This document shows, piece by piece, positions 1-10,720 of a DNA stretch of 60,000 bases. The DNA lies in assembly GCF_008831285.2 (NCBI RefSeq), contig NC_045147.1:8898334-8958333 (forward strand), written 5' to 3'. Each line of letters begins with the position of its first letter. The stretch's first letter is position 1. The notes under the pieces were generated by a model. That model was not told the DNA's origin. It saw only the letters and a program-made list of their open reading frames with translations, and did no database searches. The stretch is from Nymphaea colorata. Its lineage: Eukaryota; Streptophyta; Magnoliopsida; Nymphaeales; Nymphaeaceae. The position numbers and the translations under genes are program-made.

Positions 1-129
1 ATCTGATTGCAATAGTGCAACAAAGTTGGGAAAACAATTTCCAAATTGATCAGAATTTAAATTGGAAGATTAAGTTGCTCTAAAAGGAGATGTCTGGAAC
101 TGCACAAATATTAATAAATTTGTATGACT

Positions 130-600
130 GAATTGAAATTGAAGGCGGAATACTCAGGTTGAACACTATTGAACATGATCCTATCTTGGTGTGCGCTACC
201 ACGCCATGAATGAGAGAATTTTAGCTTGTACTTGCCAAAACAGGTGAGAGAGTGTCACTCTGATTATAGGACAACTGCTCCAGAACTCAAATTTGAATCT
301 TGGAACTAACGGTAACTCAAGAAATACTTTATGGACACTAAAGAAAGTATATGTTGAGCTCGATCAGGTTTGACATGGTTGCAGCAATCCAGAAATGGCA
401 AGTGGACAGTCTCAGTGAGCTGATCTGGTTATAGTGAGCTGGTTCTAAGCTGAGAAAACATCAACCAACACATGAGGTATTGCAAAGGTGAGAATTGGCC
501 TAATTCTAGTAGTGATCCTTATTCTTGAAATCTGGTTTTTGGAAGTCAATTTTGTAATATCCTTGTAAAGGATAAAATCATTTAGACTTTTACAAATTTG
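130..600 (+). repeat. Dispersed repeat, left inverted copy
   Basis: This stretch matches the reverse complement of about 10230-10720. Shared landmarks in the same order include GAGAGAGTGTCACTCTGATT, AGAACTCAAAT, GTGGACACT-like, ATATGTTGAGCTC, CTGACATGGTT-like, AGAAATGGCA and CAGTGAGCTGATC. The match is diverged, with many substitutions and small gaps, and fades towards both ends, so the limits are approximate and it may begin before the window. No coding potential is visible. It is probably part of an unidentified retroelement. Confidence 0.6.
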
Positions 601-1799
601 GTGTGTTCACAATGCCCCTTTTTGCTACTAAGCTAGGGGTGTCGTGTTTAGTGGCAAAGACAAAATACACCAAACTTGATGATGAGATTTTCAAACCAAG
701 CCTTCAAGAAGAAAACCCTTATATATATATATATCACTTGGAAATGCTTGTGAAACTTGTTGTTTGATAAAGATTCCTTTCTGCATTTTGTATTCTACAA
801 GGACTCGCATGATTTTGTTCCTTTAGAGATCAAAAACTCTTGTAGGAAAGATTTGCCTAAAATAATCATTCTTTGATTTCCAAAAAAATAAGCCTAGAAG
901 AATCATTTTCCCTTTCACACATAGGACTAGTACTCATCGCTATCCTGACTCTCTTTGTAATCACGAGACTTACATTTTTACCATCAAAGCGTTTTTGACT
1001 TGAGAGACTTCGATTTTTTAGGCAGACATCTTTTCTTGCTTTCTTTTCCTTCTACTTCTCTTGAATATGACCATTTGGGTCTTTTCCTTCTTTGCTTTTC
1101 TTTGATTTTTCTTTTGGGTTGACATTCACCTGCAAGAAAAATACCTCATTACTCCACAGGCTACTACGAGGCTCCATTACTTTGATTGTCATGTATAATG
1201 TTATATCTATCAGGCATTCTATTAAAACATTGTAATGAGTTTTGAGTCAGTAGCTCTTAGACATGTCGGTCTTAGGGTGTCAAATGTGGAACACCTTTTG
1301 GACTTACTTGCTCATATTCATAAGGTTTTATAACATATAACCAAACAAATGTTCATAGATCACATAACTTCATAAAATAAACATAAATCAAGTTTTACCC
1401 CTACATGGTATTCTCGAGCACTGATCTAATAAGAACAATTATGCTAGCCCCGAGCCCATCTCTCAAAGCTCATTTTGTCGTGTCATGTTTGTATTGCTCT
1501 TGTCAATTTTGTTTTCTTTCTTTTGATCATTCTTAATGAGCTATCAAGGGGTCGAAATCAGTGACATCTCCTAGACTTGGATTCTCTATATCCCATCGAA
1601 CTTTCTTCATGGCTTATAATGTGGTTAAGTCACAATTTTTATCTTTCAACAATTATCAAATTATTGGCTAAAAAGTTTCTTGTTCATCCTCTTTGGGATA
1701 CCAAAATTATTTCAATGCTTTTAGAATACATCATAGTAAATCATCAGTTATATTTAGTTAAACTTTTGTTGCTTGTAGTGCTTGTAGAGGTTTAAAAAT
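601..1799. other. Non-coding, no gene recognised
   Basis: AT-rich sequence with a short AT run near 720-735 and pyrimidine-rich stretches around 1030-1120. Open frames are short, several begin only at non-ATG codons, and none matches a known domain. It lies on the 3' side of the minus-strand gypsy pol remnant and may belong to that element's 3' untranslated part, but I see no LTR signature. Confidence 0.4.
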
Positions 1800-2560
1800 T
1801 GTGCATGCCAAAGCATGAAAATGTGTACTGAAGTGTGAAATCATGTGTCGATGTGTAAAAAATGTACACTGAAGCATGAAATCATGTGTCAAAGCACAAA
1901 AAGATGTGAGCATGAAATCATATGTCAACACACATGAGCATGAAAACTTGTGTATGCTGAAGCACAAATCATATGATGAGCTACAAAAGTGTGCATCGAA
2001 GTGCAAAATCATGTGCCAAAGCATAAAAAGTTGCACTGAAGTGTGACATTGTATACCAAAGCACGAACTTGTAAAACTTATGTGCGGCGAAGTGCAAAAT
2101 CATGTAGTGAATTACAAAATTATGTGTGAAAGCACAAAATCATGTGGTATGAAAAGACACATTGAAATGGTAAAATCATGTGCAGAAGCACGGAAAGTTG
2201 CATGGATGTGAAAAATCATTTACAAGACCATGAAATTTGAAAACTCGTATGCACGAGAGTGCAAAATCATGTACCAGAGCACAAACTTTGAGCACTTTGT
2301 GTGTGCCTGAACATAAAATTTGTGCCAAAAGACAAAATTGGAAAACTTGCGAGTTTTGAAGCACAAAATCATGTGCCAAAGCATGAACTCTAAAAATGCA
2401 TGATAGAAAACTTAACTGTGCCAAAGCTCAAAATTTTTATTAGAAAACTTGTATGCATTAAAGTGTGAAATATGGGTGGTTGTGTGTGTCTAAGCACAAA
2501 AATATGTATCATATGAATGAAAACTCAAGGCCCTTGCATGTGCAGAGTGTGAAATGGTCC
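1800..2560. repeat. Degenerate minisatellite-like array
   Basis: A short motif close to GTGCAAAATCATGTGCCAAAGCA recurs about a dozen times in altered form (for example near 1838, 1876, 1915, 2007, 2097, 2148, 2170, 2265, 2366). Between copies come variants of AAACTTGTGTGCACTGAAG. Spacing is irregular, roughly 20-100 bp, so this is an old scrambled array. It sits just 3' of the integrase remnant on the minus strand. In Tat/Ogre-type gypsy elements minisatellites are commonly found between pol and the 3' LTR, so membership in that element is plausible. The small minus-strand open frames here are by-products of the repeat. Confidence 0.6.
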
Positions 2561-2884
2561 GCCAAGGGCATGGAGCTTAAAAGATTGGCATGTATGAGGG
2601 CCTTAAAGTCTTGAAATTTATGGGGTTCTATGCTGGATTGCCCACAGTTTTATGCTTTTATACTTGAGATTTTTTATGGCTTTTGAAATTCTCTTTTGAA
2701 CTTTAGCGTTCATTCCTCCATGTCGGGATGAAGCTTATATTGCTCCTTTTATTTAAAAAAAGATGCTCCAATACCAAGGGTGGTTAAGAGAATGCATGAA
2801 TAGAGATTATAGACTAGTCTGGTCATCAAAGATCATTATATTTAATTCAAAATATTGGATACAACATGATTATGATATAAAACT
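2561..2884. other. Spacer between array and gypsy pol remnant
   Basis: AT-rich sequence without a recognisable gene, repeat or LTR end. It separates the degenerate array from the integrase C-terminal remnant. Confidence 0.4.
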
Positions 2885-4620
2885 TCTTTAAATGTTAGGC
2901 ATTGACAGGATTAGACAGTTCAACCATATTAGTGTCAATCAACTGGTATGAGTTGGCTGACAAGACTTCTTTCATGATATAAGGTCCATTCCAATTGGGA
3001 GTCTACTTTCCATGAGAGGAATGCTTCCAAGGGATTGTAGATCTGAACACTAGTTCATGGACTTTGAAGTTGCATTTTATCACTTAGTTAGCATAGTGTC
3101 GGGCTACCCTTTGTTGACATGCTTCTAATCTCTTTTCATCTAGTAAATCTAAATATAATTGTTGTTTCTAATATTGATTTATTGAAAATTTAATGAGAGA
3201 TAGTGAACCTATAGATAGGCTTCTGTACATGCAAGGGAAGTACCATGTTTGTCCCATGTATTAGTTCTACAGGAGTGGCAGTTGTAGGTGTGTTAGTCAT
3301 TATCCTATAAGCCCATAGGGCATCATGTAGCTTTTCATGCCAATCTTGGTCAGTTTCTATGGTTCTTTCTATGATTTGGATTTGGATGTTGATTGTTGTT
3401 TATGTCTGACCATTTTCCTCATAATAAAATCATGCTGAAAAATGATCTTTGAACTTGAATTTGAAGCATTAATCACACATAATTTCATTCTTGAAATGGG
3501 TCTTGTTGTCAAACAAAATACCATGTGGCACCCCAAATCTGCATAGAATGTTCTTGTAGATGAAAGAAATTACATGTTTGCATTCTACAATTCTCATAGT
3601 GATAGCTTTCACCCACTTGGTAAAGTATTCTATTGCAGCTAGAAAATACTTTTGTCCATTTGATGCAAATTGGTTAATTGGGCCCATCATGTCCAATGCT
3701 CACCTTGAAAATCCTCCATAGGTGGAGTTGTTCGCCAAAAAGTAGAGCGGCAAGTGTCATCCCAAGGCTGGTGGTTTCAATAGATATTTTGATGTGATTG
3801 AATGTTTATTGGCATTTCGAGTCCCAGTTGAACTTGATGCATTTTCTAGGTAGCTGGTTGAACGGTTCACACATAAGGGTAATGCTAAAAAAAAAATGGT
3901 AAATTGCTTATATTCTGTCTTACAAACTCCGTAACTCTTTAAGATTAGTCGGGATTGGCATGTCTATAATGGTTTTGGCTTTGGCAAGAACCATCTCAAT
4001 TCCTCTTTTACTCAACATACACCCTAGGAGTTTGCCTGATTCAATGCCAAATATATACTTCTATGGATTTAACCTGAGCTTGCACTAAAGCAACTGGTTG
4101 AAAACTTCTATCAATGCCCCAATATGGTCCTAATGAGTTTTGAGTTTACAAGAATATCATCTACATAGGCATCCATAAACTTGTGCATTTGATTGTGTAA
4201 AGTGGTGGCCATTACTCTTTGATACATTGCTCCAACATTTTTAACCTGAAAGGCATCACTTTGTAGCAAAAAATTCCTAAAGTTATAATGAAAAATGTCT
4301 TGGGTTGATCTTTTGGAGCTAGCTTGATTAGATTGTAGCCAAAATACCCATCCATGAAGGAGACCATTGCATGTTCTGTCATGCTATTAACCAGTAGATC
4401 AATGTTAAGCAAATGATAATTGTCATTGGGTGTGACATTGTTAAGATCTTCAAAATCGATGCATATTTGGGCTTTTCCATTCTTTTTCGGTACTACAATG
4501 ATATTGGCTAAACATTCTGGATAATATATTGTTTACTTGAATTTGGGTTTTAGTAGAATTTCTGATCCTTCTTTGACTTGTTCTTCAACTTGAATGGTAT
4601 AGCCTCCTCAATTTCTACTT
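2885..4620 (-). pseudogene. Ty3/gypsy pol remnant (RT then integrase), Tat/Ogre-like
   Basis: Broken reverse transcriptase and integrase of a Ty3/gypsy retrotransposon. Reading on the minus strand, RT comes first: VVPKKNGKAQICIDF near 4440-4500, then a stretch with SFMDGYFGYN and FCYKVMPF (4212-4412), then DAYVDDILVN near 4143-4170, the polymerase active-site box. Integrase follows at 3469-3696, with MGPI, ASNGQKYFLAAIEYFTKWV and CRFGVPHGI. Its C-terminal part continues with stops and shifts to about 2885, where WNGPYIMKE is legible. The RT-before-integrase order is diagnostic of Ty3/gypsy, and the wording of the RT block is typical of the Tat/Ogre clade. Frameshifts and stops are numerous. 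I did not recognise gag, protease or RNase H. The element is dead and old. Confidence 0.8.
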
Positions 4621-5511
4621 AATGGGGAAACTCTCAAGCTTCAAAATCAACCTCTATTATACCTGCTTTGAATCCAGCCTGACATGTCTTTGCATGTCCA
4701 AGCAAATAGCTCCTTATAGTTCTTTAAGAATTGGATAGGTTCTTTTTCCTGTTCCAGGTCCAGGTTGGTGTCAGCTTGCAACGTTTTGGGATATTTAGCA
4801 GTCCTAATGTTCACTTCCTAGTTGTTTCACATTATGCCTTTTCGGTCACTTCATAAGAATTTTTGCACTCATGCTATACAAGATGATGATATAAATGCAC
4901 TCGAAATCCTCCAAGAACCATGGTGAGTGTGTATACTTCTAGCATTAGAGTTCTAAGTTTAAGACTTGAGGGTTTGCCACAGTTTGCATCCCAAAGTTTT
5001 TGGTTGGTTTTGGAGTGCTCCAGAAAAATAATGTTTTGTTTTGAAATAGGAAAGAAAGGGACTCACCCATCGGTACGAGGATCGACCATTTCCGGTGCCT
5101 CTACCGGGGGTAATCAATCCAAGGGTTATGTTCATCATTGATGCATTTCGTTTTAACTTAAACATCCTTTTGATTATATATGCGGTGTAGAAAAAATATT
5201 GAAAGTTTGTTGTTTCAAACTTTTGAAAAGATTCTTGAAGGGTTGCTTGACAATGTGAATTGTTTTGGGGAAAAAGTAGAATTAGTAAATATCATTTGAT
5301 AAGCTTGGAAAATCATTTTCGAATCACTTTAGTGTTCTATTAAGACTTTAAGTAAGTTTGAGATTTTGCTCTAATTCAGTTACCGCCTAGTTAGAGCTCA
5401 ATTTCATCTTGCTTAAGTTCTTTTAGAGAGGTGCTTGTGATCATAAGTGAAATTAAGAGGGTGAGAATACATGAATGCATTGATCCTATATGATTGGAAA
5501 GAAAAATCATT

Positions 5512-5567
5512 CATTCCTACCATAACATTCATCTAAGAGCATTCCTATCATAACATTCATCTAAGAT
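5512..5567. repeat. 28-bp tandem duplication
   Basis: Two adjacent copies, 5512-5539 and 5540-5567, each starting CATTCCTAYCATAACATTCA and differing at two positions. Confidence 0.85.
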
Positions 5568-5898
5568 TTTTGTTTTGATAAATATCATATCTAAGAAGAA
5601 AAAGTTTTTGAAAATGGATTGGGGTTGTAGACCATCAAGCATGAATCCAATATTAGGTCATTACTTGATTTTTGGTCTTAGTGAAGTCGGTAAATAAAAG
5701 ATCATGAGAAAATGTTTAAAGGAATGGAGGGTATGCAACATTCTTATAAAAAGAAAAAGAGAGAGAGAAAAAGACTTCAAAAATCATTAGATGAATGATT
5801 TTGAAATAAAAGGAGATATATATATTCTCCATATGTATGTATGCATATTTGTATAAGCTTTTTAAAAATGAAGTCTTAACTTAAATAAAGAGAGAAAG

Positions 5899-6130
5899 AA
5901 AAAGATATATATATATGTGTGTATATATATATATATAAGAAATTTGTAGGATAAGACATTTATCTTGAAAAGATGAACAAAAGGTTCTAGAGAGAGAAAA
6001 TGGAACACATGTATATATGCATTCATATGTATATGAAAAATTGTAAAATAAAGTGTGGAAACATAAAAAGAAAAAGAAAAAAGAAAATCTTCATGTACAC
6101 ATATATGTATATAACATGTACATACATACA
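5899..6130. repeat. AT/GT-rich simple repeats
   Basis: TATATA and TGTGTA tracts at 5905-5937, then looser ATGTATATG and CATACATACATG stretches to about 6130. The minus-strand open frames here encode only low-complexity I/Y/H/F-rich peptides and are not genes. Confidence 0.7.
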
Positions 6131-6680
6131 TGTTTTCATGATATTAAAAATCAAGAAATGAAAAATAACCAACTTCAAGTTTTGATGTGGGCCGGAGGGG
6201 AGCTTTGACTCACGCAAGAGCTTAAGCTAAATCTCCAAAGCCACATTAGAGATGGTATTTGCTTTTAAAAATCTTTTGTAAAATATGATTTATATACAAG
6301 CATAGAATGTTATTATTTGGATTGTTACAAGGAAAAATCTTCCACCGTTGGGTATGGAAGAAAATCAAACAACATAACGAGACACTCGTTAGGGTTTCTA
6401 ATTGGGTGATTAAGAGGGAAACTATACGCAATGACATGAGAATGCATTTTTAATATGTACATATTCGTGAAGGTTTCCCCGGGTTGGACAAGTCCCAACC
6501 TCAAAAATTAATATGAAGATAAAAATAAAGAACCTCAAACTACACTCTCATTCTCATCATACATTCACATATAAATAGAAAACCAAGCAACTATGCATGG
6601 GTAATACGTAGACAATATTCAAAGAAGAAGAGAGAGAGAGGATGATGGAAAGAGAAAGATTTAACTAGGAATGAGGACAT

Positions 6681-8570
6681 GATATAACTATGAAATGAAA
6701 GATCATCTCATATTTCCATGCTCCCGATGCACTTAAGCATAGCCTCTTGTCTCGAAGAAAAAATTGAGTGTTATCTCCTTTGGTCATGGGGAGATGAAGA
6801 TGAGAAGAAAATAAAGAAAGAAAGACAATGTTATATTCAATAAAAGAGAAAACATGATTCAATCATGAAATGAAATATCATCTCATCTTGCTATGCTCCC
6901 AATGCACATGAGCATAGCCTCTTGTCTTTAAAAAGAGGTTGAGTGCTATCTCCTTTGGCCATGGGGAGATGAAGAAGAGAGAAAAACAAAGAAATAAAGA
7001 CAATGCTATATTCAATAAAAGAGAAAACATGATTCAATCATGAAATGAAAGATCATCTCATGTTTCCATGCTCCCGGTGCACTTGAGCATAGTCTCTTGT
7101 CTTTAAAAAGAGGTTGAGTGTTATTTCCTTTGATCATGGGGAGATGAAGATGACAAGAAAATAAAAAAAGAAAGACAATGCTCTATTCAATAAAAGAGAA
7201 AACATGATTCAATCATGAAATGAAAGATCATCTCATCTTTTCATGCTCCTGGTGCACTTGAGTATAATCTCTTGTCTCTAAAAGGAGGTTGAGTGCTATC
7301 TCCTTTGGCCATGGGGAGATGAAGAAGAAAGGAAAATAAAGAAAGAAATACAATGCTGTATTCAATAAAAGAGAAAACATGATTCAATTATTAAATGAAA
7401 GATCATCTCATCTTTCCATACTTCCGGTGCACTTGAGCATAGTCTCTTGTCTCTAAAAAGAGATTAAGTGTTATCTTCTTTGGCCATGGAGAGATGAAGA
7501 TGAGAGAAAAATAAAGAAAGAAAGACAATGCTATATTCAATAAAAGAGAAAACATGATTCAATCATGTAATGAAAGATCATCTCATCTTTCTATGCTCCC
7601 GGTGCACTTGAGCATAGTCTCTTGTCTTTAAAAAGAGGTAGAGTGATATCTCTTTTTACTATGAGGAGATGAAGAAGAGATGAAAATAAAGAAAGAAAGA
7701 CAATGCTATATTCAATAAAAAAGAAAACACGATTTAATCATGAAATGAAATATCATCTCATCTTTCCATGCTCTCGGTGCACTTGAGCATAGCCTCTTGT
7801 CTTTAAAAAGAGGTTGAGTGCTATCTTCTTTGATCATGAGGATATGAAGATGAGAAGAAAATAAAAAAAAGATAATGTTATATTCAATAAAAGTGAAAAC
7901 ATGATTCAGTCATGAAATGAAAGATCATATCATCTTTTCATGCTCCCGATGCACTTGAGTATAGCCTATTGTCTGTAAAAGGAAGTTGAGTGCAATCTCC
8001 TTTGACTATGAGGAGATGAAGAAGAGATGAAAATATAGAAAGAAAGACAATGCTATATTCAATAAAAAAGAAAACATGATTCAATCATGAAATGAAATAT
8101 CATTTCATCTTTCCATGCTCCCGATGCACTTGAGCATAGCCTCTTGTCTCTAAGAAAAATTGAGTGCTATCTCCTTTGGCCATGGGGAGATGAAGAAGAG
8201 AGAAAAATAAAGAAAGAAAGAAAATGCTATATTCAATAAAAGAGAAAACATGATTCAATCATGAAATGAAAAGTCATCTCATGTTTCCATGCTCCCGGTG
8301 CACTTGAGCATAGCCTCTTGTCTTTAAAAAGAGGTTGAGTGCTATTTCCTTTTACCATAGAAAGATGAAGATGACAAGAAAATAAAGAAAGAAAGACAAT
8401 GCTATATTCGATAAAAGAAAAACATGATTCAATCATGAAATGAAAGATCATCTCATCTTTTCATGCTCTCGGTGCACTTGAGCATAGCTTCTTGTCTCTA
8501 CAAAGATGTTGAGTGCTATCTTCTTTGGCCATGAGGAGATGAAGAAGAGAGGAAAATGAAGAGAGAAATG
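6681..8570. repeat. 175-bp tandem array, about 11 copies
   Basis: The anchor GATTCAATCATGAAATGAAA, or a close variant, starts at 6681 (diverged), 6856, 7031, 7206, 7381, 7556, 7731, 7903, 8078, 8252 and 8426. Spacing is 175 bp, with 172-174 bp at three places. Each unit then has a TCATCTCATCTTTCCATGCT-like segment, TGCACTTGAGCATAG, CTCTTGTCT, a GTTGAGTGCTATCTCCTTTG-like segment, GGGGAGATGAAGA and an A/G-rich tail. Tails alternate between GATGAAGATG and GATGAAGAAG types. Because 175 is not a multiple of three, reading frames rotate, and the short minus-strand frames are artefacts. The array lies upstream of the gypsy RT remnant on the same strand sense, just downstream of its putative promoter. 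Confidence 0.95.
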
Positions 8571-8832
8571 AGAGAGATGATGATTACATATCTTTAATGA
8601 GAAATGACCTAGGGAAGATGAACACCTTCACTTGAAGATCCCCTTGAGTGAAATTCCAAGATGATGCCTCCAAGAGAGTTGTAGCTTGCTCCAAGTTGAA
8701 GAGGAATAGGATAAATGGAAAGAGGAAGAGTGAGAAAGAGAAAGTTCAAGAGAAACTCTAAGTCTTCAAGTGAGAATACTCTAGAGTTTCTCCCAAGGGC
8801 TAACTCTTACCCAAGAAGGGGGGATTGTGGGG

Positions 8833-8845
8833 TTATTTATATAGG
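8833..8845 (-). promoter_or_regulatory. TATA-like box, putative LTR promoter
   Basis: The minus strand reads CCTATATAAATAA, a good plant TATA box, followed by ACCCCACAATCCCCC, about 260 bp before the 175-bp array. It probably drove the decayed gypsy element; there is no direct evidence of use. Confidence 0.45.
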
Positions 8846-8952
8846 ATTCTGGAGCCAAAACCCAAATTTTGATTTTTTTTAAATTTTATAACATTTTCAT
8901 CAGAATTTCACATAATTTTGAATTATTTTGAAAAAGAAATGGTTTGAAATGA

Positions 8953-8963
8953 GTATTTATAGG
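8953..8963 (-). promoter_or_regulatory. Second TATA-like box
   Basis: The minus strand reads CCTATAAATAC, about 120 bp upstream of the first box. Either could be the LTR promoter, and the spacing may reflect an internal duplication. Confidence 0.35.
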
Positions 8964-9059
8964 CCATTAGGCCTGCAAAAACATTTTCAGAAGTGGGTTG
9001 GGTCTTTGCCCACCTAAAAAGACCAAAACCGCCCCCTAAAGGGAGGTTTTTTGTCAAAA

Positions 9060-9310
9060 AGGAGGGGTGAAAGGGAGAGACAACAATGCCCGAACGCAAC
9101 AGCGTCAAGCGCTGTCATGCGAGGGGCACCATTGCCCGACCGCACGGTCGGGCGACGAGAGCTGGTCTCGCGACCGTGCTGTCGCGCACGGTCGCGCTCA
9201 CGTGTTGCGGGATCGTGCATGTTGCTCTTTTGTGTGCGTGTGTGAGCGTTTCACGACGCGCGGTCTCGCGATTGTGTGTTGCGCGACTGCGCATTGCGGG
9301 ACGCGCAAAA
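9060..9310. other. CpG-rich block with hairpin
   Basis: Within AT-rich surroundings this block is rich in CG dinucleotides and repeats GCGCGAC, TCGCGA and ACGCGC words. At 9135-9152 there is a perfect hairpin: CCCGACCG, a CA loop and CGGTCGGG. It lies upstream of the putative LTR TATA boxes (U3 on the minus strand). Open frames across it are overlapping and not credible as genes. Confidence 0.6.
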
Positions 9311-10229
9311 ACGTAATAATTTTTTTTTGAATAAAATTCAATGAAATTTAATAAAACGTAATGAAATAAATATGAAATAAAAATATATTTTTTAAACGAT
9401 CATTTTTATTTAAAATATGTAAAAGAAAAGTTCTTTGTTAAAGAAAAATGGGCGGTCGACTCCATTTTGAGCAACTCCGAACTCACTCCAAATCCGATTT
9501 TGGTTTAGTCGTTTGTCGACTCGTTCGAGTGCGCGACTTGGGTTTAAAAACACATTTTGGCGTGAGAAATGAGTTTTTAAAACAAATAGAAGGTCTATGC
9601 ACGCGCGACACTCAAATTTTGTCGTTTCGAATGCGATTCAAATTTTGGATATGAAATGTTCGATTTGGATCTGAACTTGGGTTTTGGATCAATTTTGAAT
9701 CTTCAAAAATTTTGGAAAAAATTGGGGTGATTACAGCTATCTTTGTATATATTTCCATTAGGACTCTCCAAGCTCTTGTCGAAGACTCATGAGGGTGTCA
9801 ATTGTTGGGATGATTGAAAGATTTGGCTCATATTTTTTGATGAATGCATTGACCACCCCATTAAGGTCTCTCATTTGCATAGAGTCAATGACTTCTAAGT
9901 ACCATTCAATGGCTTCTCCCTCCTTGCTTCATGAGAAATAAAAGAATCATGCTCTATCGTTATCTCAAAATTTCCCACATTCTGTGAAGAAAATGAATAA
10001 ATGAGTGAGTGTGGAGATTCTCTTTCTCTTGAACTAACTGAACTTCTGTGACAACTGTGACCACACCAAATTTGCATAAGTCCAAACAACCATTTTACCC
10101 TTCACTAGAAGGATTTCAAAATCAATCTTTTGAAATCATATCTCAAGAAAAAGTTTTGTTACTGGGCCAAACAAGCACATTTCGTCTTAGCATTAATCAT
10201 TGAGATCATGATAATCTAATTCACCATTG

Positions 10230-10720
10230 CTATAAAATGATCATTTTGTCCCTACATCCTATTACCCTAACCTAGTTGGAGATTTTCACCAAAAGTCTGA
10301 GAATTGTCTAACCTTTAAAAATTTAGGATCATCCTCACCTTTACAAGACCTTAGGAGTCATTAGAATCAGCTTGCTATCATTTTCCCAACACAAAGCCAG
10401 GTCATTCTCATCTGATCAGCTCACTGAGGCCGTTCACTGCCATTTCTAGATCACCAAAACCATGTCAGACCTCGTTGAGCTCAACATATGCTCTCCTCAG
10501 TGTCCACAAAGTATTTCCTGAGTTACTTTCAATTTCTGGATTCAGATTTGAGTTCTGGGGTGATTGTCCTAAAATCAGAGTGACACTCTCTCACTAGCTT
10601 TGGTAGGTCCAAGATAAACCTCTCTCAGTCTAAGACATTTTGGCTTGCAGGAGCTAGGATTGTATTCTTTTGTATCCAACTTGAGTATTTCAAACTTTAT
10701 TTTTAGTTCAACCATCCAAT
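10230..10720 (-). repeat. Dispersed repeat, right inverted copy
   Basis: Reverse-complement partner of 130-600. On the minus strand it reads GTGAGAGAGTGTCACTCTGA, then CAGAACTCAAAT, ATATGTTGAGCTCAA, GTCTGACATGG, AGAAATGGCAGTG and TCAGTGAGCTGATCAG in the same order as the left copy. The two copies face each other across about 9.6 kb that contains the gypsy remnant. Ends are approximate. Confidence 0.6.

Larger units (their letters stand above)
4621..6680. other. Non-coding, no gene recognised
   Basis: AT-rich sequence between the gypsy RT remnant and the 175-bp array. If the element model is right, this is where 5' leader, gag and protease should be, but I cannot read any of their motifs. It contains a short tandem duplication at 5512-5567 and an AT/GT simple-repeat stretch at about 5899-6130. 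Confidence 0.4.
2885..9736 (-). mobile_element. Decayed Ty3/gypsy Tat-like element (limits tentative)
   Basis: The pol remnant gives family and orientation. On the minus strand upstream of it lie the 175-bp array, two TATA-like boxes (8833-8845, 8953-8963) and a possible LTR start: the reverse complement at 9736 reads TGTAATCACCCC, which begins with TG and resembles the 5' end of many plant gypsy LTRs. If correct, U3 would run from 9736 to about 8840. No second LTR copy is visible in the window, so the 3' end is unknown and the extent is inference. Confidence 0.4.
8571..10229. other. Non-coding, putative gypsy LTR and flank
   Basis: No protein-coding gene is recognisable. On the minus strand this stretch holds two TATA-like boxes, a CpG-rich block at 9060-9310 and a TGTAATCACCCC motif at 9736 that may be the LTR start. 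Bases 9737-10229 are ordinary AT-rich sequence. The short open frames around 9050-9330 overlap one another in several frames and reflect the lack of stop codons in GC-rich DNA. Confidence 0.45.

Noticed and set aside
6681-8570. CRISPR-like array
   Set aside because: Units of 175 bp are contiguous with no unique spacers, and the context is a plant retroelement.
9014-9330. Cluster of overlapping open frames near the CpG block
   Set aside because: Four frames overlap on both strands with low-complexity R/C-rich peptides; explained by composition.
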